NCBI RefSeq assembly: GCF_014212175.1
Contig: NZ_JACJVR010000106.1
Coordinates: 1 to 64,000, forward strand
Direction of reading: 5' to 3'
Length of the DNA stretch: 64,000 bases
DNA from: Cohnella xylanilytica
GTDB lineage: Bacteria; Bacillota; Bacilli; Paenibacillales; Paenibacillaceae
Shown here: positions 18,522 to 27,325 of the stretch, piece by piece
Position numbering within the stretch: the first letter of the stretch is position 1
How the letters are laid out: each line of letters begins with the position of its first letter
Notes under the pieces: model-generated
The model's input: only the letters and a program-made list of their open reading frames with translations
Database searches by the model: none
What the model was told of the DNA's origin: nothing
Program-made: the position numbers and the translations under genes

Positions 18522-19403
18522 ATGAGACGGACAAGGCTCGCGTCGGAGGTCAAGGCGCTGTTGTTCACGTTGCCGGCGATGATTCCTCTCAGTCTGTTCT
18601 GGTTTTTCCCGCTGGCCTATGTCATCTACCTCAGCTTCATGGAATGGGACTTCATGAGTCCGGTCAAAACGTTCGCAGGTCTCGACAACTACCGCTACCT
18701 GCTGGACAACCCGGAATTCTATCGGACGCTGCGCGTCACTCTGCTGTTCTGCGCGGGAAGCGTGCTTCCGATCATGGCCGCCGGCTTGGCGCTCGCCCTG
18801 CTGCTCAGCCGGAAGCGAAGAGGCGGCGCGATCTACCGGACGCTGATCTTCTCGCCGTGGGTGACGCCGACCGTCGCCGTCTCGATCGTCTGGTCCTGGA
18901 TCTACGAGCCCGACGTCGGACTCGCCAACAACGTCTTGCGCGTATTCGGCCTTCCCGGCGTTCGCTGGCTGGAAGACCCGAATTGGGCGCTCGTCTGCGT
19001 CCTGATCGTCACCGTCTGGAAGATGGCCGGCTGGAGCATGATCTTCTACCTGGCGGCGATCGGCAGCGTCCCTCCCGATTATCTGGAGGCGGCCGAGCTC
19101 GACGGCGCGAACGGCTGGCGCAAGTTCCGCGACATCACGCTGCCGCTTATCTCGCCGACGACGTTCTTCCTGTTCGTCGTCCTGACGATCTCGTCGCTGC
19201 AGGCTTACGACCAGATCAACGTGCTGACGCAGGGCGGGCCGGCCGGATCGACGCGCACGATTCTCTATTTCTATTACCTGTCGGCCTTCGACGCGTTCCG
19301 GATCGGGGAAGCTTCCGCCGTCGCCATTCTGCTCATCGCCGGGTGCGTCGCGCTGTCCTTGCTCTCGTTCTGGATCGGCCGCCGTACCGTGCATTATTCC
19401 TGA
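18522..19403 (+). CDS. Sugar/glycerophosphate-type ABC permease, UgpA/MalF family
   Basis: 293 aa, six membrane helices, EAA loop YLEAAELDGANGWRKFRDIT and the MalF/UgpA signature INVLTQGGPAGSTRTILYF. It opens an operon with a second permease 27 nt on and a binding protein. The strong AAGGAGG (18500-18506) is 15 nt from the ATG, longer than usual; a weak AGAAG lies nearer. Resemblance to UgpA rather than LplB, together with phosphatase genes downstream, points to a phosphorylated or glycerol-linked substrate (inference). Confidence 0.9.
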   Translation: MRRTRLASEVKALLFTLPAMIPLSLFWFFPLAYVIYLSFMEWDFMSPVKTFAGLDNYRYLLDNPEFYRTLRVTLLFCAGSVLPIMAAGLALALLLSRKRRGGAIYRTLIFSPWVTPTVAVSIVWSWIYEPDVGLANNVLRVFGLPGVRWLEDPNWALVCVLIVTVWKMAGWSMIFYLAAIGSVPPDYLEAAELDGANGWRKFRDITLPLISPTTFFLFVVLTISSLQAYDQINVLTQGGPAGSTRTILYFYYLSAFDAFRIGEASAVAILLIAGCVALSLLSFWIGRRTVHYS

Positions 19404-19430
19404 TACGCGAATCGAAAGGCAGGGACACCG

Positions 19431-20273
19431 ATGTCCAAGAACAGAGGCCTTCGCCGCCTCCTGACGCACTTCCTTCTCGCCGCGGCCGCCGTGCTGATGG
19501 CCTTCCCCTTCTATTGGATGGCGATGAGCGCGCTGAAGACGAACGACGAGATCTGGCGGTTTCCGCCGACGCTGTGGCCGCACTCGCCTCTGTGGAGCAA
19601 CTTCGCGGACGCGTGGGATGCCGCCCCGTTCGCCCGCTACATGCTGAACAGCGTTCTGGTCGGAGCGGTTATCGTGCTCATCCAGATCGTCAACTCCGGG
19701 ATGATGGCTTACGCCTTGACGCATATGGCGTTCCGGCTGAAGGGCGTCTTCACGGCGCTCACTCTCGTCGGCTACATGGTACCGGTCACCGCCGTGTACC
19801 TGCCCGGCTATGTCGTCTTAAGCCGGTTAGGCTTGCTCGATTCGTACGCGGGGCTGATTCTGTCCAACTGCGTCAGCATCTTCTCGATTTTCCTCGTCCG
19901 CCAAGCGTTCATGCAGATCTCACACGAGCTAGTGGAGGCGGGGCAGATCGACGGGGCTTCCCATCTCCGCATCCTGTGGACGATCGTATTCCCGCTGGCC
20001 CGATCTTCCTTCGCGGTGCTGGCGCTCATCACCTTTATCGAGCAGTACAACAACTACTTCTGGCCGATGCTCATCACGAAGAACCCGGATCTGCAGCTCG
20101 TGTCGGCCGGACTGCGAAGCTTCTTCGTGCAAGGGGGTGCATACGGACTCAAGTGGCCGCTTATCATGGCCGCCAGCGCCTTCACGATCTTGCCGCTGCT
20201 CGTTCTCTTCCTGCTCACGCAGAAGACGATCATGCGCAGCGTGAACTTGTCGGCGGGCGCCAGCAAAGGTTGA
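19431..20273 (+). CDS. Carbohydrate ABC permease, UgpE/MalG family
   Basis: 280 aa with six membrane helices. EAA loop is LVEAGQIDGASHLRILWTIV; NNYFWPMLITKNPDLQLVSAGL is characteristic of UgpE-type permeases. It pairs with the preceding UgpA-like protein and precedes the binding protein by 74 nt. Confidence 0.9.
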   Translation: MSKNRGLRRLLTHFLLAAAAVLMAFPFYWMAMSALKTNDEIWRFPPTLWPHSPLWSNFADAWDAAPFARYMLNSVLVGAVIVLIQIVNSGMMAYALTHMAFRLKGVFTALTLVGYMVPVTAVYLPGYVVLSRLGLLDSYAGLILSNCVSIFSIFLVRQAFMQISHELVEAGQIDGASHLRILWTIVFPLARSSFAVLALITFIEQYNNYFWPMLITKNPDLQLVSAGLRSFFVQGGAYGLKWPLIMAASAFTILPLLVLFLLTQKTIMRSVNLSAGASKG

Positions 20274-20347
20274 TAGGGTAGACAGGGTAGAGAGAACGCG
20301 GATAGGAGCTTCTTAACTTAATCGAAGACAAGGTGGAGGATACGACA

Positions 20348-21739
20348 ATGGCAACGATGAAGAAAACGACGGCAGGACTCGCTCTAGCGACGATCATGGC
20401 ATTGACCGCATGCGGTTCCGGCAATAACGCGCAAACGGGCGACAACGCATCGCCTTCCGGCTCCGCGTCTTCCGAAGCTTCCGCTTCCGAGACCGCGACG
20501 AACTCGGCGGCGAACTCGGCGTCGCCTTCGGCAACCAAGGAGCCCGTCGCGATCGAGTTCTGGTACGGCCTCGGCGGCAAGCTCGGCGAGAACATGCAGG
20601 CGCTGATCGACAAGTTCAATTCGTCGCAGCAGGAAGTCATCGTGAAGCCCGTCGTGCAGGGAGACTATTCGGAGACCGGGAAGAAGCTGCAGGCGGCGAT
20701 CGCCTCCGGCACCGTGCCGGCCGCCGTCCTGTCCTCGAACGTGGATTGGGCGCGCAAGGGCTACTACGCACCGCTGGACGACTTGATCGCGGCCTCGGCA
20801 GACTTCAAGAAGGACGACGTCATCCCGACCTTCCTCGCTCAAGGCCAAGTGGACGGCAAGCAATACTTCCTGCCGATGTACGGCACGACCCAGGTGATGT
20901 ACTACCGCAAGGACGCCCTTCAGAAGGCGGGCCTGAAGCCCGAGGACCTGACGACGTGGGAAGCGCTGGCGAAGGCGGCGGAGGCCATGACCGTCAAGGA
21001 AGGCGGGAAGACGACGTTCTACGGCTGGGAACCGATGTGGGGCTCCGGCAACATGGTGGACGCGGTGCTGGGCAAAGGCGGCAAGGTGCTGAGCGACGAC
21101 GGCAAGACGGTGCTCGTCGATTCCCCGGAATGGGTGGACACCTGGGAGCTGTTCCGCAAGTGGATCCATGACGACAAGATCATGCGCATCCATTCCGGCG
21201 GACAAGGCTGGGAGTATTGGTACAAGACGATCGACGACGTCATGAAGGGACAAGCGGCCGGCTACACGGGCTCGAGCGGCGACCAAGGGGACCTCGACTT
21301 CGGCATCGTCGGCGCGATGGAGCAGCCCGGCTGGGAAGGCGTCGGCCCCGGGAAGCCGGTCGCGGAGGCGATCATGGCGGGCATTCCGGCGAAGGCGAGC
21401 CCGGAGCAGCAGCAGGCGGCGTTCAAGTGGTTCCAGTTCTTCATGAGCGCGGAGAACACGGCGTTCTGGTCGATGAACACCGGCTATATCGCGGTTCGCC
21501 AGTCCGCGCAGCAGGATCCGGCGTTCGTCGAATTCAGCAAGGCGAATCCGCAGATCACGATCCCGCTGAAGCAAGCGGCTCACGCTTCCGCCCCGTTCCT
21601 CGATCCGACCGGCGGCAAGATCTCCGACGCGCTTAAGGTGGCCGCGGACAAGGTCCAGATCGGCAACGTGCCGGCCGAGAAGGCGCTCAAGGAAGCGAAG
21701 GAGACCGCGCAGCGAGAGCTGGACCGATTGAACAAGTAG
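20348..21739 (+). CDS. Extracellular binding lipoprotein, UgpB-like
   Basis: 463 aa. ATG 20348 is preferred: the GTG at 20333 coincides with the ribosome-binding site GGTGGAGGA. Lipobox LTAC follows a hydrophobic stretch, then an Ala/Ser-rich linker. The mature part resembles UgpB: IEFWYGLGGKLGENMQALI, VVQGDYSETGKKLQAAIASG, FLPMYGTTQVMYYRKDALQ and the late NTGYIAVRQSAQ. UgpB binds glycerol-3-phosphate and its diesters; the same ligand is possible but not proven. A TTAACTTAAT stretch at 20313-20322, just before the gene, is also present before the GH2 gene. Confidence 0.88.
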   Translation: MATMKKTTAGLALATIMALTACGSGNNAQTGDNASPSGSASSEASASETATNSAANSASPSATKEPVAIEFWYGLGGKLGENMQALIDKFNSSQQEVIVKPVVQGDYSETGKKLQAAIASGTVPAAVLSSNVDWARKGYYAPLDDLIAASADFKKDDVIPTFLAQGQVDGKQYFLPMYGTTQVMYYRKDALQKAGLKPEDLTTWEALAKAAEAMTVKEGGKTTFYGWEPMWGSGNMVDAVLGKGGKVLSDDGKTVLVDSPEWVDTWELFRKWIHDDKIMRIHSGGQGWEYWYKTIDDVMKGQAAGYTGSSGDQGDLDFGIVGAMEQPGWEGVGPGKPVAEAIMAGIPAKASPEQQQAAFKWFQFFMSAENTAFWSMNTGYIAVRQSAQQDPAFVEFSKANPQITIPLKQAAHASAPFLDPTGGKISDALKVAADKVQIGNVPAEKALKEAKETAQRELDRLNK

Positions 21740-21750
21740 GAGGATGAGTC

Positions 21751-22542
21751 ATGCCGATCTTGCATGCGGCGGGTAAGGCTTATCGGATCGACGGAATCTT
21801 GTTCGATAAGGACGGCACGCTGCTGGACTTCATCTATACGTGGGGGAACTGGAGCGAGCGATTGCTCGCCCGGTTCTCCGCTTCGCTTCAAGAGAGAGGG
21901 CTGCCGCCTCCCGAAGCCGATCTGGACGCGCTCTGGGGCGCGTTCCGGTCGGCCGGCGGCTCCGTCGCCGGCTACGACCGGAACGGTCCGCTAGCCATGG
22001 GGACGGTGGACGACCTGCTGACGATATTGGCCTGGCAAGGTTATCGTTCGGGCCTATCGTGGGCGGAGGCGAAGGTGCTGGCGGCGGAGGGCAAACGGGC
22101 CGCCGACGAGCAATTGGAGGCGGAGAGGGCGGCGCGCCTGCTGCCGGACGCGCTGCCGTTCCTCGAAGCGTGCCGCCGAATCGGCCTGCCGCTCGCGGTC
22201 GTCACCGCGGACGAGACGGAAGCGGCGGTCAAGCACCTGGAATGGCTCGGCATCCGAGACTGCTTCTCCGCGGTCGTCGGCACGGATCAGGTCGCGAGGG
22301 GCAAGCCGTATCCCGATATGGCGCTGCTCGCGTGTCGCCGTCTGTCGCTGGACATCGGCCGCGTCGCGGTTATCGGGGATACGGAGGGAGACATTCGCAT
22401 GGCCAAGTCCGCCGGAGCGGCCGCGGCGATTCGGATTGTGGCGCCCGGCCCGGAAGACGGCAGCTCCGAATCCGGCGAGGCGGATGCGGTCATCCGTTCT
22501 TGCCGCGAATTGTCCGTCCTTCGGGAAGAAGGTTCAACATGA
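21751..22542 (+). CDS. HAD-superfamily phosphatase (PGP/Gph-like)
   Basis: 263 aa with all four HAD motifs: I FDKDGT (nucleophile D19, acid D21), II VVTAD, III Lys in GKPYPD, IV GDTEGDIRMAKSAG. A helical cap lies between I and II. It starts 11 nt after the binding protein with AGGAGGA. The phosphoglycolate phosphatase-like group dephosphorylates small phosphomonoesters. In this operon it could remove phosphate from the imported compound (inference). Confidence 0.9.
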   Translation: MPILHAAGKAYRIDGILFDKDGTLLDFIYTWGNWSERLLARFSASLQERGLPPPEADLDALWGAFRSAGGSVAGYDRNGPLAMGTVDDLLTILAWQGYRSGLSWAEAKVLAAEGKRAADEQLEAERAARLLPDALPFLEACRRIGLPLAVVTADETEAAVKHLEWLGIRDCFSAVVGTDQVARGKPYPDMALLACRRLSLDIGRVAVIGDTEGDIRMAKSAGAAAAIRIVAPGPEDGSSESGEADAVIRSCRELSVLREEGST

Positions 22543-22556
22543 GAGGGGCGCCGCGC

Positions 22557-22880
22557 ATGGGTTGGCTGTTGTTAAGCTTGGCGATCGTCTTCGAGCTCTC
22601 CGGAACGATCTCGATGAAGCTGTCGGAGAGCTTCACTCGTCTCGTTCCGTCGCTCTTGATGTTCTTGTTCTACGGAATCAGCTTCACCTGCCTCAACTTC
22701 GCGCTCGGCTACATGGAGGTCGCCTTCGTCTACGCCATCTGGTCGGGAGTCGGCATCGTCCTCATCACGGTGGCGGGTTATTGGATCTTCCAGGAGAAGC
22801 TGCCGCTCGGCTCGCTGCTGTGGATCGGCCTCATCGTCGTCGGCGTCATCGGGTTGAATATGAGCAAGAACGGACATTGA
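22557..22880 (+). CDS. Small multidrug resistance (SMR) transporter
   Basis: 107 aa, four membrane helices. The essential membrane Glu is in LAIVFELSGTISMKLSE, and the family pattern AFVYAIWSGVGIVLITVAG is present. Start 22557 is preferred because GAGAGGGGC lies 7 nt upstream; an ATG at 22539 overlaps the previous stop (ATGA) and would add six residues. SMR proteins export quaternary cations and guanidinium by proton exchange. Placement between a phosphatase and a phosphoesterase is unusual; together with a GbsR-type regulator it hints at choline- or betaine-like head groups. Confidence 0.9.
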   Translation: MGWLLLSLAIVFELSGTISMKLSESFTRLVPSLLMFLFYGISFTCLNFALGYMEVAFVYAIWSGVGIVLITVAGYWIFQEKLPLGSLLWIGLIVVGVIGLNMSKNGH

Positions 22881-22908
22881 ATCTCGGGATCGGCTAGGAG
22901 GGAGTCTG

Positions 22909-23760
22909 ATGAATCACGGCGTCGCAAGACCGCTGCTCACGTTCCAGGTCCTTACCGACACGCACGTGACGGCGGATCCGAACCATCTCTACAACCGGCG
23001 CTTCGAGCAAGCGCTGAAGGACATCGCGGAGAACGATCCGGCCAGCGCCGGCATGATGCACGCCGGGGACGTGACCGATCACGGGTTCCCGGAAGAATAC
23101 GGGGAGTTTCGCCGGATCGGCGATCGGTTCCGCGACCGGCTGCCTCCGATGTACTTGGCGACGGGCAACCACGACGTCGCGCTCGGCGTCTGGGAATCGC
23201 GCCTCGGGAACTTCCTCGGGGCGACGAAGATGCCGGCCGCTTATCACGATCATTGGATCGGCGGCTATCATTTTATTTTCCTCGGGACCGAAGAAGGGCT
23301 GGAGCTGTTCTGCCATCTGTCGGAGGAGCAGCTCGAATGGCTGGACGCCAAGCTGGGGGAGGATGCGTCGCCCGGCAAACCCGTCTTCGTCTTCCTGCAT
23401 CAGCCGCTTCTGAATACGACCGCCGGCTCGATGGAGCATCAGAAGTGGTACGGCGTGACGCAGGACGCCGAGCTGAAGGCGGTTCTGTCCAAGCACCGTC
23501 ACGCGATTCTGTTCACGGGCCACGGCCATTGGGAGCTGGGGGCGGAGCGAACTTATTACGACGGGGAGGGCCGGCTTCCGGCCATGTTCAACGCGGCCTC
23601 GGTCGCCTACCTGTGGACGGACGAGGATAAGCGCAAGGAGGGCAGCCAAGGCTATTACGTCGAAGTGTACGAGGACCGGGTGCTCGTGCGAGGCCGGGAT
23701 TTCGCCGCGGGCGCCTGGGTGGAGTCCGCCCGGTTCGAAGTGACGATTCCAGTCCGCTAA
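22909..23760 (+). CDS. Metallophosphoesterase
   Basis: 283 aa calcineurin-like phosphoesterase. Metal motifs in order: DTHVTADPNH, HAGDVTDHG, TGNHDVAL, LHQPLL, FTGHGHWELG. No signal peptide. TAGGAGGG precedes ATG 22909. The family cleaves phosphomono- and diesters; with the ugp-like importer and HAD enzyme it could open an imported phosphodiester, leaving a monoester for the HAD protein (inference). Confidence 0.9.
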   Translation: MNHGVARPLLTFQVLTDTHVTADPNHLYNRRFEQALKDIAENDPASAGMMHAGDVTDHGFPEEYGEFRRIGDRFRDRLPPMYLATGNHDVALGVWESRLGNFLGATKMPAAYHDHWIGGYHFIFLGTEEGLELFCHLSEEQLEWLDAKLGEDASPGKPVFVFLHQPLLNTTAGSMEHQKWYGVTQDAELKAVLSKHRHAILFTGHGHWELGAERTYYDGEGRLPAMFNAASVAYLWTDEDKRKEGSQGYYVEVYEDRVLVRGRDFAAGAWVESARFEVTIPVR

Positions 23761-23806
23761 CCCGTTATCCCGAATAGTCCGCTTGCCGTCCGGGCATGAT
23801 GGGACT

Positions 23807-24298
23807 ATGACAACTCTGGGACCTCTTGCCGGACTGATCTTATTCTGGAGCGCCGCCGTGCTCTTGCTGCTCTCCTTCTTCATAACCCGCCGGAGAATCG
23901 GCCTCCTGGAAGGCATCGTGTTGTGGTGCTTTCTTTTGGGCATCCAGAATCAATATATTTGGATAACGGAATTGAATTTGCGCTGGGTCCAGGTCTCGGA
24001 CCAATGGATGGGAGCGCTGGCGTACGACGGAATTCGTTCGGCGATCGTTCCCTTCTCGATGATGCTGGCGTTGGAATGGAGCGATCGGCTTCCCGGAAGG
24101 CTTCGGCCGCTGGTCTGGGTCGGATTCGGCTCTCTCTTCGCGGGGATCGAGATCGCGGCGGAGTCGCTCGGCGTCGTGATCTACGGGGAGAAGTGGAAGC
24201 TGTGGTGGACCTTCGCCGTCTGGACGGCCGTTGCGGTACTGTCGGCGGCGGCTCTGAGCCTCGTCAGGAGCTTGGCCCGGAAGGATGTGCGCCCTTGA
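23807..24298 (+). CDS. Small multi-pass membrane protein, function unknown
   Basis: 163 aa from ATG 23807 (a TTG at 23783 would add eight residues; neither has a clear ribosome-binding site). Four or five membrane helices, ITRRRIGLLEGIVLWCFLLG near the start and a basic end (RSLARKDVRP). Its stop overlaps the TTG start of the next gene (TTGA), and both have the same size and topology, so they look like a coupled pair, possibly an ancient duplication. Confidence 0.65.
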   Translation: MTTLGPLAGLILFWSAAVLLLLSFFITRRRIGLLEGIVLWCFLLGIQNQYIWITELNLRWVQVSDQWMGALAYDGIRSAIVPFSMMLALEWSDRLPGRLRPLVWVGFGSLFAGIEIAAESLGVVIYGEKWKLWWTFAVWTAVAVLSAAALSLVRSLARKDVRP

Positions 24299-24804
24299 AC
24301 GAATTTTGGCCCCGGCGGTTCGACAGCAACGAATGGTTCGTGCTGATCTCCCTTATTATCGTTTATGGCGTATTTCTGGCGCTGCCTCGCCGATTTCCGC
24401 GGGTGGTCGCGCTTGCGTATTGCTCGATCGGCTTCGGAATCTCGATGTATTGGGATTTCCATCTGGGCATCCCTCCGGCGGACCTTTACGATATTAACGA
24501 TTCTCCAAACTATGAGATCACCGATATGTTCTTGTTCGTGCTGTATCCGCCGTTCGCATACTTTTTCGTCTACTTCATGGACCTGTGGAAAATCCGGGGG
24601 CTTGGCGTCGCCTTATACGTCCTGGCTTGCTCGGCGGGAGGAATGGCCTTCGAAGCCCTCGCCGTCTATTACCGCGTCTTTACGTACAAGCATTGGACGC
24701 TTGGCCTGTCCTTCCTCTTTTACTTGTTCGCCCAGACGGTCCTGGCGTTCCTGTACCTTCTGATCGAAAGGAATTATGGCCGGAAGAAGATGGAATCGGG
24801 TTAG
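24295..24804 (+). CDS. CBO0543-like membrane protein, function unknown
   Basis: 169 aa from TTG 24295, overlapping the previous stop. Five membrane helices. The stretch GIPPADLYDINDSPNYEITD resembles the family signature of CBO0543-type proteins of spore-forming Firmicutes. Function unknown. It ends 7 nt before a strong terminator. Confidence 0.65.
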   Translation: MNEFWPRRFDSNEWFVLISLIIVYGVFLALPRRFPRVVALAYCSIGFGISMYWDFHLGIPPADLYDINDSPNYEITDMFLFVLYPPFAYFFVYFMDLWKIRGLGVALYVLACSAGGMAFEALAVYYRVFTYKHWTLGLSFLFYLFAQTVLAFLYLLIERNYGRKKMESG

Positions 24805-24810
24805 AGGAGA

Positions 24811-24848
24811 GGCTCGATCCCCCGGAGCGGGGGCGTTCGAGCCTTTCT
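24811..24848. terminator. Bidirectional terminator
   Basis: GGCTCGA and TCGAGCC flank an inner CCCCC/GGGGG stem, followed by TTTCTT. It separates the membrane-protein gene from the convergent GntR-type regulator. Confidence 0.8.
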
Positions 24849-24857
24849 TCGTTCGGG

Positions 24858-25928
24858 TTACACGGACTTGACCGTATCGCGAAGAATCAGGCTCGTCGGA
24901 AGGAGCATCTTCTTGTAACCGTAGGAACCGCCCTCGATCTCGAACAGAAGCTTGGCGCTCTCATAGCCCAGGACGTCGAAATGCTGCTTGACGGTGCTTA
25001 ACGCCACTTTGGCGAACTTGGAGCCTTCGAAGTCGTCGAACCCCATGACGGACACTTGTTCGGGAATGCGGATTCCCCGTTGGGTCAGCTGTTCGATGGC
25101 TTCAAGAGCCCGCCTGTCGTTCACGCAGAAGAGGGCGGTCAACTCCCCGTCTTGAATCTGACGCGCCAGCTTCGAATAGTCCAGTTCCTTCCGAAGGTAT
25201 TGCCATTCCGGTTCCGGAGAGAGGGACGCATCCGCCATGGCGTGGCGATAGCCGTTATAGCGATCGACTTCCGGAGTCAGGTGATAATCGTAGGCGGCGA
25301 AGCCGATTCGCCGATGTCCTTGGCGAATCAAGTATTCCACGGCTTCGTAGGCGCCGTCGTGGTTGTTGCAGGCGATGCCGTTGACGGGATACTCGGCGGG
25401 GAACCGGTCGAGCATCACGAACGGAATTGAACGGTTGCGAATGTCCTTGAGGTAGCTCTTGGCGGAATCGGGATCGCAGGAGTAGATAAGCAATCCCCTC
25501 AGATCGGATTGAATCAGGCTTCGAATCCGCTCGCGCTCTTGATCGAAATCGTTCTCCACGAATTCGATCATAAGCTTGCATCCGCGCTTCCCCAAATACG
25601 ACTGCACGCCCTTGATGATCTGCATATACGAGCTGTCGTGCATCTCGAGCCCGCAGAGGACGAAGGCGACCAGGTTGGAACCTCTGTCCGATGCGGCGTC
25701 TTGTCTGGCCACGAAGCTGCCCTTCCCCCGCACGCGGTAAATGACGCCCTCGTTCACCAGTTCGGCCAACGCCTTCCGCACGGTGATGGAGCTGACGTTC
25801 AGCAGCTTGGACAATTCCGACTCGCTCGGAATCCGATCGTCCGGCGAAATCTCGCGACGATGGACTTGGGATAACACGTAATCCTTAACCTTCTGGTACT
25901 TGGGCAGATCCTGTTCGATCTCGCTCAC
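24858..25928 (-). CDS. GntR/LacI hybrid (AraR-like) transcriptional regulator, copy 1
   Basis: 356 aa. Residues 8-75 are a GntR winged helix (DDRIPSESELSKLLNVSSIT, VRKALAELVNEGVIYRVRGK); residues 85-350 are a LacI-type sugar-binding domain (DRGSNLVAFVLCGLEMHDSS, FVMLDRFPAEYPVNGIACNN, VSVMGFDDFEGSKFAKVALS). This layout is that of AraR, the arabinose repressor. It has the same length as, and close similarity to, the next gene on the same strand, so the two arose by tandem duplication. Candidate operator at 25994. Confidence 0.92.
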   Translation of the reverse strand: MSEIEQDLPKYQKVKDYVLSQVHRREISPDDRIPSESELSKLLNVSSITVRKALAELVNEGVIYRVRGKGSFVARQDAASDRGSNLVAFVLCGLEMHDSSYMQIIKGVQSYLGKRGCKLMIEFVENDFDQERERIRSLIQSDLRGLLIYSCDPDSAKSYLKDIRNRSIPFVMLDRFPAEYPVNGIACNNHDGAYEAVEYLIRQGHRRIGFAAYDYHLTPEVDRYNGYRHAMADASLSPEPEWQYLRKELDYSKLARQIQDGELTALFCVNDRRALEAIEQLTQRGIRIPEQVSVMGFDDFEGSKFAKVALSTVKQHFDVLGYESAKLLFEIEGGSYGYKKMLLPTSLILRDTVKSV

Positions 25929-25993
25929 GGCGCGCTCACCCTCGATTCCAATTTACATCTTTACTTCGACGTTCTACCTTCTGATATTCCCTA

Positions 25994-26005
25994 GTATACG
26001 AACTT
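25994..26005 (-). promoter_or_regulatory. Candidate operator before regulator copy 1
   Basis: GTATACGAACTT (plus strand), 66 nt upstream of the start; it includes a TATACT on the minus strand that could be the -10 box. It differs by one base from the site at 27167. Confidence 0.6.
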
Positions 26006-26039
26006 TTCCGAGATTGATAAAGCATAGAACCGACCCTCG

Positions 26040-27110
26040 TTACGCCGGCTTGACCGTATTCCGAATGACCAGGCTCGTGGGCAGCAGGATCTTGGCCGTG
26101 CCCCGGGCAGAGCCTTCGATCTCGAACAGCAGCTTCGCGCTCTCGCAGCCGAGGACGTCGAAATATTGCTTCACGGTGCTGAGCGGAACCTTGGCGAACG
26201 GGGAGCTCTCGAAGTCGTCGAAGCCCATGAGGGACAGCTGTTCGGGAATGCGGATCCCCAGGGCGGTCAACCGGTCGAGCGCCTCGAGAGCTCTTCGGTC
26301 GTTCGCGCAGAACAGAGCCGTCAGTTCTCCGGCATGAATCCGGCGCGCGAGCGCCTCGAAGTCCAGCTCCTTCTCGAGGAACAACAGCTCCTCCCGCACC
26401 GGGAGGGAGGCATCCGTCATCGCGTTGCGATACCCCTTGCAACGGTCGATCTCCGGGCTCAAGCGATAATCGTAAGCGGCAAAACCGATCCGTTCGTGCC
26501 CTTGTCCGATCATATATTCGACGGCTTCGTAAGCTCCGTCGTGATTGTTGCAGGCGACGACGTTAACGGGATAGTCCGCGAGGAATCGGTCGAGCATGAC
26601 GAGCGGAATCGACTTGGCGCGGATCTCGCTCAGGTAGCTCTTCGCCGCGTCGGGATCGGCGGAATAGAGGAGCAAACCTCTAAGCTCCGATTGAATCAGG
26701 CGCAAAATAAGCTCGCGTTCGCGCTCGAAATCGTTTTCCACAAATTCGACGATCAGCTTGCATCCGAGCGGACCCAGGAAGGATTGGACGCCGCGGATGA
26801 TCTGCATATACGAACTATCGTACATTTCGACGCCGGAGATGACAAGGGCGACCAGATTCGACGGCGCCGCAGGCTCGGTCGTCCGGCCCGCGACGAAGCT
26901 TCCCTTCCCCCTTACGCGATAGATGACGCCCTCGTTGACCAGTTCCGTCAGCGCCTTCCGGACGGTGATGGAACTGACGTCCAGCAGCTTGGCGAATTCC
27001 GACTCGCTTGGAATCCGATCGTCCTTTGCGATTTCCCGGTTTTCGATCTGGGACAAGACATAGTTCTTTACCCGTTGGTACTTCGGCGGAGACAACGTCT
27101 TTTTGCTCAC
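26040..27110 (-). CDS. GntR/LacI hybrid (AraR-like) transcriptional regulator, copy 2
   Basis: 356 aa with the same layout: GntR helix (DDRIPSESEFAKLLDVSSIT) and LacI-type domain (SSYMQIIRGVQSFLG, FVENDFERERELILRLIQSE, GFDDFESSPFAKVPLSTVKQ). The DNA-recognition helix (DVSSITVRKAL) is almost the same as in copy 1 (NVSSITVRKAL), so both probably bind the same site, while ligand-pocket segments differ more (RFLADYPVNVVACNN against RFPAEYPVNGIACNN). It lies divergent to the GH38 operon (27534), its likeliest target. Confidence 0.92.
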   Translation of the reverse strand: MSKKTLSPPKYQRVKNYVLSQIENREIAKDDRIPSESEFAKLLDVSSITVRKALTELVNEGVIYRVRGKGSFVAGRTTEPAAPSNLVALVISGVEMYDSSYMQIIRGVQSFLGPLGCKLIVEFVENDFERERELILRLIQSELRGLLLYSADPDAAKSYLSEIRAKSIPLVMLDRFLADYPVNVVACNNHDGAYEAVEYMIGQGHERIGFAAYDYRLSPEIDRCKGYRNAMTDASLPVREELLFLEKELDFEALARRIHAGELTALFCANDRRALEALDRLTALGIRIPEQLSLMGFDDFESSPFAKVPLSTVKQYFDVLGCESAKLLFEIEGSARGTAKILLPTSLVIRNTVKPA

Positions 27111-27166
27111 GGCGGCTCACCTCGAATGAACTTTTTCTCCATTATAACGTAAGTCGATCCAATAAT

Positions 27167-27178
27167 GTATACTAACTT
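27167..27178 (-). promoter_or_regulatory. Candidate operator before regulator copy 2
   Basis: GTATACTAACTT (plus strand), 57 nt upstream of the start of copy 2. A TATAAT lies downstream on the minus strand near 27140. Confidence 0.6.
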
Positions 27179-27325
27179 AAAGAATAACATCATAAGTTTT
27201 GGCGAAGCATGCTTAAGTTGGGGATGGGGATTGAATAGCGAAAAACCTGTATTTATGCAGGTTTAAATCGTTGTTTCGACTATGGGATAGGAAAAGTAAG
27301 ACACTTGTATATTAAAAAATGGGGG

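Noticed and set aside
18498-19724. 408-codon minus-strand frame opposite the ugp-like permeases
   Set aside because: Highly charged, Asp/Arg/Gln-rich translation typical of the reverse strand of membrane-protein genes.
21840-22556. Longer N-terminus for the SMR transporter
   Set aside because: It is an out-of-frame shadow of the HAD gene; SMR proteins are about 107 aa.
27243-27264. Terminator hairpin AAACCTG/CAGGTTT
   Set aside because: Only the minus strand offers a T-run, and no gene ends there from that side; left as a mere hairpin.
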